Both the position numbers and the translations under genes were made by a program. From assembly GCF_000300875.1 (NCBI RefSeq), contig NZ_AMSG01000003.1, positions 62,001 to 126,000 on the forward strand: a DNA stretch of 64,000 nucleotides. Reading direction: 5' to 3'. The notes under the pieces are model-generated. The model did not search any database, had not been told where the DNA came from, and saw nothing but the letters and a program-made list of their open reading frames with translations. The first letter of the stretch is position 1, and the number at the start of each line of letters is the position of its first letter. Below are positions 35,155 to 42,632 of the stretch, piece by piece. The DNA is from Galbibacter marinus. GTDB lineage: Bacteria > Bacteroidota > Bacteroidia > Flavobacteriales > Flavobacteriaceae.

Positions 35155-35652
35155 ATGAAAAAAATAATCACTTTAGTAATCGCTAGTATTTTTATATTTA
35201 CTGCTTGTGAAGGTCCCGAAGGGCCTATGGGCCCTCCAGGGGAAGAAATCGTTGGTGAAACATTCGAGTATACAAACGTTAATTTTACTGCAGGAAACAA
35301 CTATACATTTATAGCAACTTTTGATCCACCGTTAATAGAGGGTGATGCCATGATTGTCTACAGGCTTGAGGCCGTTGATGACGGAGTAGATGTTTGGGAG
35401 CCACTTCCTACGGCATTTTTCTACAATGAAGACACAGGTGACCAAATGCAGTACCGATTCAATTATACGCGTGGTGATGTACATATAATAGTTGAGGGCT
35501 CTGATCTTACAGCCTTTGGTGCTAATTTGCTAAGCAATCAAGTATTTAGAGCAGTTATTGTTCCTGCAGACCTAATGAACTCTGTAGATACAGATAACAT
35601 TGACGCCGTTATGAAAGCTGCAAATATAAAAACAATACAAAAACTTCAATAA
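35155..35652 (+). CDS. Lipoprotein with collagen-like Gly-Pro start
   Basis: A 165-aa lipoprotein from the ATG at 35155 (a TTG at 35125 would only add residues before the signal peptide). MKKIITLVIASIFIFTAC is the signal, with the lipid cysteine at 18. The next residues, EGPEGPMGPPGEE, are Gly-x-y repeats as in collagen. The remaining domain (about 35-165) is beta-rich with NYTFIATFDPPL and YRFNYTRGDVHIIVEG; I do not recognise it. Similar short collagen-like tracts just after the lipid cysteine occur in other Bacteroidota lipoproteins. Confidence 0.78.
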   Translation: MKKIITLVIASIFIFTACEGPEGPMGPPGEEIVGETFEYTNVNFTAGNNYTFIATFDPPLIEGDAMIVYRLEAVDDGVDVWEPLPTAFFYNEDTGDQMQYRFNYTRGDVHIIVEGSDLTAFGANLLSNQVFRAVIVPADLMNSVDTDNIDAVMKAANIKTIQKLQ

Positions 35653-35674
35653 AGGATTTAAAACTTTATAATTC

Positions 35675-35708
35675 AAAAAATCCCTAGTATATATACTAGG
35701 GATTTTTT
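35675..35708. terminator. 34-bp perfect palindrome, bidirectional terminator
   Basis: AAAAAATCCCTAGTATA (35675-35691) is followed immediately by its exact complement (35692-35708), giving A and T tracts on both sides. It lies between two convergent genes. Confidence 0.9.
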
Positions 35709-35730
35709 GCATCTTCACCTGAGTGTAATC

Positions 35731-37245
35731 CTATTCTAAGCTTTTAAATTCTGTGATGGCCTCATTAGGAGTTAGGATGTTATATCCTTTCCAAAACATG
35801 GGATCGTATTGAGGTAGGTATACAGGCTCAATATCACCTTGGCCATCGATTTCAGCAAAGGACTCAAAGGTAAGCGGCACGTCATCAAATACCAAAAGCG
35901 TTTTCTTTTGACTGTTCCGTATTTTAAAATCTACCCCTAGCCGAACTTGGTTTTGCTTTCTTCTTCCCTTGACATGTTTATTTTTTTCAATAATTTTTAC
36001 AGCACGGTCAATACCAAAGATTATACTGTTACTTTCTTCTTGGAACTTCAAACTATAGCCGCCATTTTGGTCTCTTGAATACATATAAGTTCCTTGTTTT
36101 AGGTCATGCCTAAAAGAAATCCCAAAAAGATTAATCTTTCTTAAAGGTTCGACATTTTGATAATCAATGCGCATAACACCAAAATCATCGGTATGTACGT
36201 ATACCTTCCCACTATAATCTCCTCTTTTTGGTTCAAAAGTTATTCTGTACACTAACTCATTGTCAATATAGGTTAATCCATCTAGGTTAAACTCATACTT
36301 TCTTTGATTATGGATTACATCCAAATCGGAGTCGTCCCTAAAAAAATTATCGTTAAGAAAATTACGTATTCCGACCCGAAGTGATGAATTAAAGTGTTCT
36401 TTTGATTTCTTTTGATTTTCAACTGAATCTTTTGCTGTGATTAAGGAATCAACTTTTTGATTAAAAAAACTAGAGTCAATCTCATCCGTTTTTGTACCTA
36501 TTAGTCCAGATTTTATTTTGAAATACGAATTCCTTTTAACATGTTTACGCAGAAGGTCTTGCAATTTACCTTCTAGCTTATCACTTGAGAACTCATTGTC
36601 TTTATCATATAATTCGCAAGCTTTAATGGGATTTAGTTTTAACTCCTCTACCCCATTGGCTGAACATTTTAGGTAAAGATCCGCCAGTAATTCTCTGTGA
36701 TAAGGGAATTCTTTTGGGAACTCATCTATAATTTGATCAGCAAAATCTTGATTAAACTCCTCAATGGTACTCTGCTTTACATCTACATCAAATTGATTCA
36801 TCTTATTGATATCAGAATCTCTATAAAATATTCGCTGGCTGGAATACCTGGGTAAATAATTTGCCTGAAGACTATCCAATACTTTCTCCATAATTTGATC
36901 AACGGTATACTCATTATACAATAAAACGACCTCGCCTAATATGATATCTTCAGGGTGAAGTTCAATGACACTATCGGTAAAATTTAATGCTTGAACAACC
37001 CTTTCTTTATAGCCTAGGGATCGAATATATATTGAATCTTGTTCAGAAATCTCACTAGGTAAATGGAAAGTAAACTCTCCATTTTCTGAGCTTATTATTC
37101 CAGATTTTTGATTAAGACTCACAGTGGCAAAAGGAATTGGGTCTTTAGTATCTTGATCAATTAGAGTGGCCTCAATAGATTGTGAAAAAACAGAAGAAGT
37201 CAACAGACAGGTCAGTAGTAAACAAAATATTGTATTAGGATTCAT
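35731..37245 (-). CDS. Exported carboxypeptidase-regulatory-like domain protein
   Basis: A 504-aa secreted or outer-membrane-associated protein. The signal peptide (1-21, ending SVFSQ) is followed by a CarboxypepD_reg-like beta-sandwich (22-105, with PIPFATVSLNQKSGIISSENGEF), the same domain that begins many TonB-dependent receptors. The rest has no recognised domain but includes a beta-rich LolA/outer-membrane-like area (about 310-480). There is no TonB plug or barrel ending. The ligand or substrate is unknown. Its 3' end faces the shared palindromic terminator. Confidence 0.75.
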   Translation of the reverse strand: MNPNTIFCLLLTCLLTSSVFSQSIEATLIDQDTKDPIPFATVSLNQKSGIISSENGEFTFHLPSEISEQDSIYIRSLGYKERVVQALNFTDSVIELHPEDIILGEVVLLYNEYTVDQIMEKVLDSLQANYLPRYSSQRIFYRDSDINKMNQFDVDVKQSTIEEFNQDFADQIIDEFPKEFPYHRELLADLYLKCSANGVEELKLNPIKACELYDKDNEFSSDKLEGKLQDLLRKHVKRNSYFKIKSGLIGTKTDEIDSSFFNQKVDSLITAKDSVENQKKSKEHFNSSLRVGIRNFLNDNFFRDDSDLDVIHNQRKYEFNLDGLTYIDNELVYRITFEPKRGDYSGKVYVHTDDFGVMRIDYQNVEPLRKINLFGISFRHDLKQGTYMYSRDQNGGYSLKFQEESNSIIFGIDRAVKIIEKNKHVKGRRKQNQVRLGVDFKIRNSQKKTLLVFDDVPLTFESFAEIDGQGDIEPVYLPQYDPMFWKGYNILTPNEAITEFKSLE

Positions 37246-37464
37246 GAGTTATGGTTATTTAATTTGGGGTAAATTATATATTTTAGGATATATTAAAATA
37301 CAGTTTGTGGAGAATTTAACACTCAAGAGGCAAATAACTAGCCACTACTTTTTGTTAATGTTTTAGATCAAGATGCGGCAAAGTCCTAAAAAAATTTACC
37401 CTTTAAAAACTTATTGCTTAACTTCGTATCCGCAAAATTTTAGCTCATTAAAAAATCATACGAA

Positions 37465-38856
37465 ATGAATAAATATGACGTAATTGTTTTAGGAAGTGGA
37501 CCTGGTGGATATGTAACTGCCATACGCGCTTCTCAACTAGGCTTTAAAACCGCAGTTGTCGAAAAAGAAAATCTTGGAGGCGTATGTTTGAATTGGGGAT
37601 GTATCCCAACTAAGGCATTGTTGAAATCAGCACAAGTTTTCGAGTATCTTAAACATGCTGACGATTACGGATTTAAAGTAGATAAAGTTGAATCGGATTT
37701 TAGCGCTGTGGTAAAGCGTAGCCGAGGAGTTGCAGATGGAATGAGTAAGGGTGTTCAATTTTTAATGAAAAAAAATAAAATTGACGTTATCCAAGGGTAC
37801 GGAACACTTAAGAAAGCAAAGCAGATAGAAGTTAAAGATGACCAGGATAAAGTTACTCAATATAGTGCTGATCACATTATTATTGCAACAGGTGCTCGTT
37901 CTAGAGAGCTACCTAGCCTTCCACAAGATGGTAAAAAAGTAATTGGATATCGTGAAGCTCTAACCTTAAAGGAGCAACCTAAAAAAATGGTTATTGTAGG
38001 TAGTGGGGCCATCGGAATCGAATTTGCCTACTTCTACAATTCTATGGGAACTGAAGTTACCGTTGTAGAGTACCTTCCAAACATTGTTCCAGTTGAGGAT
38101 GAAGAAGTATCTAAACAATTAGAACGCAGCTTTAAAAAGATGGGAGTTAAAATCAAGACTTCCGCTGAAGTTACTAAGGTAGATACTAGTGGTAAAGGTG
38201 TTAAAGCAACTGTAAAAACAAGCAAAGGAGAAGAAGTTATAGAAGCAGACATCGTTCTTTCTGCAGTTGGAATAAAAACAAATATTGAAAACATTGGTTT
38301 AGAAGAAGTTGGTATTGCCACAGATCGTGATAAGATATTAGTTAATGATTACTACCAAACCAACATCCCAGGGTATTATGCTATTGGTGATGTAACTCCA
38401 GGGCAAGCTTTAGCACACGTAGCTTCAGCAGAAGGAATTCTTTGCGTAGAAAAAATTGCTGGTCAGAATGTAGAAGCACTCGATTACGGCAATATTCCTG
38501 GATGTACCTACTGTTCACCTGAGATTGCCTCAGTTGGTCTTACAGAAAAACAAGCCAAAGAAAAGGGATACGATATCAAAGTTGGAAAATTCCCATTCTC
38601 AGCCAGCGGAAAAGCAAAAGCCAGTGGTCATTCTGATGGATTTGTAAAAGTAATATTCGACGCCAAGTATGGAGAGTGGCTTGGTTGCCATATGATTGGG
38701 GCTGGAGTAACCGACATGATAGCAGAGGCTGTAGTTGCTAGAAAATTAGAAACAACCGCTCACGAGGTGTTAAAAGCAGTACACCCACACCCTACTATGA
38801 GTGAAGCGGTGATGGAAGCTGTTGCAGCTGCCTATGGAGAAGTGATCCATATCTAA
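37465..38856 (+). CDS. lpdA: Dihydrolipoyl dehydrogenase (E3)
   Basis: A 463-aa FAD flavoprotein that reoxidises lipoyl groups of 2-oxoacid dehydrogenase complexes and the glycine cleavage system. The FAD site is VLGSGPGGYVTAI, the redox disulfide is C41/C46 in GGVCLNWGCIPTK, and the NAD site is VGSGAIGIEFAYF. The C-terminal catalytic His-Glu pair is in HPHPTMSEAVMEA. It is transcribed alone and followed by a strong terminator, so it may serve several complexes, including the fused E1 enzyme 17 kb upstream. Confidence 0.96.
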   Translation: MNKYDVIVLGSGPGGYVTAIRASQLGFKTAVVEKENLGGVCLNWGCIPTKALLKSAQVFEYLKHADDYGFKVDKVESDFSAVVKRSRGVADGMSKGVQFLMKKNKIDVIQGYGTLKKAKQIEVKDDQDKVTQYSADHIIIATGARSRELPSLPQDGKKVIGYREALTLKEQPKKMVIVGSGAIGIEFAYFYNSMGTEVTVVEYLPNIVPVEDEEVSKQLERSFKKMGVKIKTSAEVTKVDTSGKGVKATVKTSKGEEVIEADIVLSAVGIKTNIENIGLEEVGIATDRDKILVNDYYQTNIPGYYAIGDVTPGQALAHVASAEGILCVEKIAGQNVEALDYGNIPGCTYCSPEIASVGLTEKQAKEKGYDIKVGKFPFSASGKAKASGHSDGFVKVIFDAKYGEWLGCHMIGAGVTDMIAEAVVARKLETTAHEVLKAVHPHPTMSEAVMEAVAAAYGEVIHI

Positions 38857-38896
38857 TAAAAATAAAAGCTTTAAGAAAAGTACTTAATAATTAAGC

Positions 38897-38935
38897 ACAA
38901 TGGGCGGAACCTTAGGGATTCGCCCATTGTTTTTT
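38897..38935 (+). terminator. Terminator of lpdA
   Basis: ACAATGGGCG (38897-38906) and CGCCCATTGT (38921-38930) form a perfect stem, followed by a T run. Confidence 0.9.
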
Positions 38936-38951
38936 GGTTAACCTTGACTTT

Positions 38952-39656
38952 TTAAGGGTGAAGATCACAATACCAAAACTTTGAATCCCAGCCCTTCTCC
39001 CCTTTTTCTTCATGGCCTTCAAAGTTTACTAGCTTTTTTTCTCCAATTTTAAAATCGACAGGTTTATTAAAAATAGGACCATCGTAGACAAAGGTGTGAA
39101 ACTCTCCGTTTTCTCCACAGGGATCAACTCCCTTAGGTAATATCTTTAAGAAGTCTTCATCAATCACTCTACCAACGGTATTATCGTCTAAAACTTTAGC
39201 ATTTACAGAGACGATAATGGCTTTAAATCCTAATTCTAGAAACCTAGTCATCAGGGTAAAACTATCCATTTTCCAAAGAGGAAAAAGAGCTTTAAGACCA
39301 ATAGATTCCAACTTCGTTTCTCTGTATTGCTTTAAATCTTCCAAAAAAATATCACCAAAGGCACTGTGGGTATATCCTTGAGCTTTTAGATTAATTAAGC
39401 TAGATTTAAAAATTTTACCATAATTAGTCATAGAAATATCTTTCTTTAGCTCAAGAATCGAAAGCGGGAGGCCAATGTGTCTAACCTGTTTTAAAAGTAG
39501 TTCTTTTCGAATCCCATGCATGGATACCCTGCTATCTTCTACGCTGAGAGTGGTTAGAAGTTTTTCAACGCTGTATTTAGGATCTTGCATAAGAAAGTAA
39601 AGCGCTAAAGCACTATCCTTACCGGTGCTCCAATTTAAAAAGGTTTTATGTGTCAT
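38952..39656 (-). CDS. Dph6-like ATP-pyrophosphatase (diphthine-ammonia-ligase family)
   Basis: A 234-aa PP-loop ATPase. The N-terminus FLNWSTGKDSALALY is the SGGxDS-type PP-loop motif used to adenylate substrates. The rest matches the Dph6 family domain, including HSAFGDIFLEDLKQYRE and DPCGENGEFHTFVYDGP, a very conserved motif. In eukaryotes and archaea Dph6 amidates diphthine on EF2, a modification bacteria lack, so the bacterial substrate is unknown. It lies 12 bp from aroQ and is probably co-transcribed with it. Confidence 0.87.
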   Translation of the reverse strand: MTHKTFLNWSTGKDSALALYFLMQDPKYSVEKLLTTLSVEDSRVSMHGIRKELLLKQVRHIGLPLSILELKKDISMTNYGKIFKSSLINLKAQGYTHSAFGDIFLEDLKQYRETKLESIGLKALFPLWKMDSFTLMTRFLELGFKAIIVSVNAKVLDDNTVGRVIDEDFLKILPKGVDPCGENGEFHTFVYDGPIFNKPVDFKIGEKKLVNFEGHEEKGEKGWDSKFWYCDLHP

Positions 39657-39668
39657 AAAACTTAAAAT

Positions 39669-40097
39669 CTAAATTGATAAGTCCTGCAAAAAACTTATAA
39701 GTGCTAGTTCATAACTCTGCATTCCAAATCCAAGAATAACCCCTTTGGCGCTTGCAGAAATATAGGATTGATGACGAATCTCTTCTCTTGAGAAGGTGTT
39801 GGATATATGGACTTCCACTACTGGTGTGCTTATACCTTTTACGGCATCACCAATGGCTACTGAGGTGTGTGTATAGGCACCGGCATTTAGTATAATTCCA
39901 TCACCTTGAAAACCTGCCTGGTGAAGTTGGTCAACTATTTCGCCTTCGACATTAGATTGGAAATATTCAAAAGATACCGATGGGTATTTTGCTTTTAAAC
40001 TTTGTAGATAATCCTCAAATGTCTCAGATCCATAGATCTCTGGTTCGCGTTTACCCAATAAATTTAAATTAGGACCGTTTATAATTGTAATTTTCAA
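39669..40097 (-). CDS. aroQ: 3-dehydroquinate dehydratase, type II
   Basis: A 142-aa enzyme that dehydrates 3-dehydroquinate to 3-dehydroshikimate in the shikimate pathway; the type II form is a dodecamer. GPNLNLLGKREPEIYG carries the catalytic arginine and tyrosine, ILNAGAYTHTSVA the substrate-binding Asn, and EVHISNTFSREEIRHQSY the catalytic histidine. The length is exactly typical. It is divergent from xerD with the OMP gene between, and its partner aroB lies elsewhere in the window. Confidence 0.96.
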   Translation of the reverse strand: MKITIINGPNLNLLGKREPEIYGSETFEDYLQSLKAKYPSVSFEYFQSNVEGEIVDQLHQAGFQGDGIILNAGAYTHTSVAIGDAVKGISTPVVEVHISNTFSREEIRHQSYISASAKGVILGFGMQSYELALISFLQDLSI

Positions 40098-40148
40098 TAG
40101 CGTAAATTTAATTTGACCTTATGCTGTAAATTTAAACATTATCCAATT

Positions 40149-40171
40149 AAAAAAGAGGCCGAAGCCTCTTT
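40149..40171 (-). terminator. UUCG-tetraloop terminator of the outer-membrane barrel gene
   Basis: On the minus strand AAAGAGGC-TTCG-GCCTCTTT is an 8-bp stem with the extra-stable UUCG loop, followed by a T run (plus-strand As at 40149-40154). Confidence 0.9.
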
Positions 40172-40206
40172 AATTCTATAATTGTAATTTTCTTGGATCT
40201 TATGCT

Positions 40207-40731
40207 CTAAAAATGAAGCGCGAAACCAACATTTAGACCTAAACCACCGAAATTATCAGCATCATCATTGATGTCTATATCATATCGTACTCCTGGCTCT
40301 AAAGAAATGTTGTCTGCTACAAACCAAGCATATCCTCCTTGTAAACCAACGAATAATGGACTGAAGTTATCTCCGCTACTACCGTTTAAATCTAGTTGAA
40401 CTGGGAATTGAGACTCGATATAATATTTAGCACCTGCTTTATAGGAGAAACGTCCATCGGCATTATCACTATCTCCATAGCCAAGCCCAACTTTAAGGGC
40501 AAGGTCGTCGATGATAAAGTATCCACCCTCAAAACCGATATTCCAAACAGTATTATCATCACTTGTATTTAGGCTAAAGCCCGTGTGGGATGCATGTGCT
40601 CTTCCGAAATTTGTATTAGCTTCAACCAGCCAACTTCCTTCAGATAAGGCTGGATTAGAGGTTGTTGATTGTGCATTGGATGTTAACAATGCTCCTAAGA
40701 TAAAAGTTGCTGTTACTAATAGTTTTTTCAT
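40207..40731 (-). CDS. Outer-membrane beta-barrel protein
   Basis: A 174-aa exported protein. Signal peptide 1-20 (MKKLLVTATFILGALLTSNAQ) precedes an eight-strand-type small barrel with repeated alternating strands: WNIGFEGGYFIIDDLALKVGLGYG, KAGAKYYIESQFPVQ and SLEPGVRYDID. It ends in FALHF, a terminal aromatic sorting signal. The order of paired Asp-rich loops is typical of OmpW/OprF-like porin-fold proteins in flavobacteria. Its function (porin, adhesin or structural) is unknown. It has its own promoter and a UUCG terminator, consistent with high expression. Confidence 0.87.
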   Translation of the reverse strand: MKKLLVTATFILGALLTSNAQSTTSNPALSEGSWLVEANTNFGRAHASHTGFSLNTSDDNTVWNIGFEGGYFIIDDLALKVGLGYGDSDNADGRFSYKAGAKYYIESQFPVQLDLNGSSGDNFSPLFVGLQGGYAWFVADNISLEPGVRYDIDINDDADNFGGLGLNVGFALHF

Positions 40732-40756
40732 GATTGTTGAATTTTAATTGAACAAT

Positions 40757-40787
40757 CAAATCTAAAGATTATTCTTACATGTTCCAA
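40757..40787 (-). promoter_or_regulatory. Promoter of the outer-membrane barrel gene
   Basis: Read on the minus strand: TTG (40787-40785), 20 bp, then TAGATTTG (40764-40757), an exact TAnnTTTG, 26 bp before the start codon at 40731. Confidence 0.65.
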
Positions 40788-40852
40788 TAAAAATTACGGA
40801 AATCCTCATCTGCCTACTCTTCTTTGTTTGAAGTGTTTAGATATTTATTCCC

Positions 40853-40890
40853 TTTACCATGATTCAATAACTATAAGAGATCATGGTAAA
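40853..40890 (+). repeat. 11-bp inverted repeat upstream of xerD
   Basis: TTTACCATGAT (40853-40863) and ATCATGGTAAA (40880-40890) are perfect complements around a 16-nt spacer, 26 bp before the xerD ATG. It may be an operator or attenuator for xerD, or a recombinase-binding site; no direct evidence decides. Confidence 0.55.
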
Positions 40891-40916
40891 ACTAAATATA
40901 ATATTTAGTTTTACAT

Positions 40917-41819
40917 ATGCATTGGAAACAGATCATATCAGACTATAAATACTACCTAAGAATTGAAAGAGGCTTATCTGTAAATTCAGTTGAAAGTTAT
41001 GGTCTAGATATTTGGAAATTGGTCAATTACCTCGATCAATATCAAATTAAACACACACCTAGGACAATAGATTCACAAGCCCTTCATGATTTTATTTATC
41101 TAACTACCAAAACCCTTAGCGCAAGATCCCAAGCTAGGTTGATATCTGGTTTAAAAAGCTTTTTTAGCTACTTAGTATTTGAAGATTATAGAGAAGATGA
41201 CCCTACTGTTCTAATAGAAACTCCAAAGCTAGGTAGAAAACTACCTAACACACTATCATTGTATGAAATAGATTTACTTATATCAAGTATCGATTTAAGT
41301 AAATCTGAAGGTGAACGAAACCGATGTATGTTAGAAACCTTGTATAGTTGTGGGCTTAGAGCAACGGAATTGATCAGTTTAAAAATTTCCGAATTGTATT
41401 TTGAAGAAGGGTTTATCCGTGTTCAAGGAAAGGGTAATAAGCAACGTTTTGTCCCTATTGCTCCTTCTGCAATAAAGTACATAACTATCTACGTAAATGA
41501 GATTAGATCACATATTTCTATAAAAAAAGGACATGAAGATTTCTTGTTTTTAAATCGTAGAGGTTCCCAATTAACCAGAGCAATGCTGTTTACCATTATA
41601 AAAAATACCGCAAAAAAGGCTGGTATCAAAAAAAGTATTAGTCCCCACACTTTTAGACACTCCTTTGCCACTCACCTACTTCAAAACGGAGCTGACCTGC
41701 GGGCGATTCAACAAATGCTCGGACATCAAAGCATTACTACCACAGAAATTTATATGCATCTAAATCAGAAAGATTTAGCTAATGTGATTTCAAAACATCA
41801 TCCAAGAAATGATTATTAA
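40917..41819 (+). CDS. xerD: Tyrosine recombinase XerD
   Basis: A 300-aa tyrosine recombinase for chromosome-dimer resolution at dif. The SAM-like N-terminal DNA-binding domain covers 1-100. The catalytic residues are R148 (CGLRATEL), K172 in the beta-hairpin (GKGNKQRF), H244 and R247 (HTFRHSFATHLL), H270 (LGHQS) and nucleophile Y279 (EIYMHL). The length and full catalytic set match core Xer proteins rather than an integrase, and there are no phage or integron genes around it. In flavobacteria it typically sits beside aroQ. An inverted repeat lies upstream, and a 28-codon ORF overlaps its stop. Confidence 0.95.
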   Translation: MHWKQIISDYKYYLRIERGLSVNSVESYGLDIWKLVNYLDQYQIKHTPRTIDSQALHDFIYLTTKTLSARSQARLISGLKSFFSYLVFEDYREDDPTVLIETPKLGRKLPNTLSLYEIDLLISSIDLSKSEGERNRCMLETLYSCGLRATELISLKISELYFEEGFIRVQGKGNKQRFVPIAPSAIKYITIYVNEIRSHISIKKGHEDFLFLNRRGSQLTRAMLFTIIKNTAKKAGIKKSISPHTFRHSFATHLLQNGADLRAIQQMLGHQSITTTEIYMHLNQKDLANVISKHHPRNDY

Positions 41820-41895
41820 AGGCGCAGTGGATACCGAATTTGAGAAGTTCTTTACGCATTTGAAGGTGAATCCAGAAAGAAATACTTACTTTTAG
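41809..41895 (+). CDS. Candidate 28-aa micro-ORF overlapping the xerD stop
   Basis: Starting at an ATG inside the final xerD codons (41809) and running to TAG (41893-41895), this frame encodes 28 residues with ordinary protein-like composition (GAVDTEFEKFFTHLKVNPER). It overlaps xerD by 11 bp, so translational coupling is likely if it is real. yggS follows 21 bp later. It could be a true small protein, a leader peptide for yggS, or the remnant of a longer gene. Evidence is only position and composition. Confidence 0.4.
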   Translation: MIIKGAVDTEFEKFFTHLKVNPERNTYF

Positions 41896-41916
41896 CCTAG
41901 AAAGTTTTGCAGTAAT

Positions 41917-42591
41917 ATGAATATAAAACAGCGTTTGCTTAGTCTTAAAGAATCTCTCCCCGAGAATGTAAATCTAGTAGCCGTTTCAAAGACTAAAAGT
42001 AATGATGATATCCTGGAAGCATATCAAGCTGGCCAACGGGTATTTGGTGAGAATAAGGTACAGGAGATGGTGGATAAATGGGAACAATTACCAAAGGATA
42101 TTCAGTGGCATATGATTGGCCACTTACAACGAAATAAGGTCAAGTATATGGCCTCTTTTGTCAGTTTAATCCACGGTGTTGATAGTCTTAAATTACTTAA
42201 AGAGATCAATAAACAAGCCTTAAAGGTTGAACGGGTTATCCCCTGCCTTTTACAAGTTCACATTGCTGATGAAGAAACTAAGTTTGGCCTGACATCTCAG
42301 GAGTTGGATGAACTTTTAAACAGTGATACCTTTAAAAAGCTTAAAGCCATTAAAGTTGTTGGTCTAATGGGCATGGCTACATTCACCCAAGATACCAAAC
42401 AAATAGAACAAGAATTCAGGTATTTAAATTCTATTTTTGAATCCCTAAAAAGCACGCACCCCAAAGCTGATAACCTTGAATTAACTGTACGGTCCATGGG
42501 AATGAGCGGCGATTTTAAGATCGCTATCCAATGTGGCAGTACTATGGTGCGCATTGGTAGTCACATTTTCGGATCTAGAAATTATAATTAA
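41917..42591 (+). CDS. YggS-family PLP homeostasis protein
   Basis: A 224-aa PLP-binding protein (PLPBP/YggS family) with no proven catalysis but a role in vitamin B6 and amino-acid homeostasis. NLVAVSKTKSNDDILEAYQAG contains the PLP lysine in VSKTK. WHMIGHLQRNKVKYM is the family signature, and SMGMSGDFKIAI with the C-terminal IGSHIFG binds the phosphate. It lies downstream of xerD and may share its transcript. Confidence 0.93.
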   Translation: MNIKQRLLSLKESLPENVNLVAVSKTKSNDDILEAYQAGQRVFGENKVQEMVDKWEQLPKDIQWHMIGHLQRNKVKYMASFVSLIHGVDSLKLLKEINKQALKVERVIPCLLQVHIADEETKFGLTSQELDELLNSDTFKKLKAIKVVGLMGMATFTQDTKQIEQEFRYLNSIFESLKSTHPKADNLELTVRSMGMSGDFKIAIQCGSTMVRIGSHIFGSRNYN

Positions 42592-42632
42592 AAACTAGCT
42601 TTAAAAATTTCACTTAAAACGCATGTAAAACA

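Noticed and set aside
40917-41819. xerD as a sign of a mobile element or integron
   Set aside because: It has the length and catalytic set of a core Xer recombinase, and no attachment repeats, phage or cassette genes flank it.
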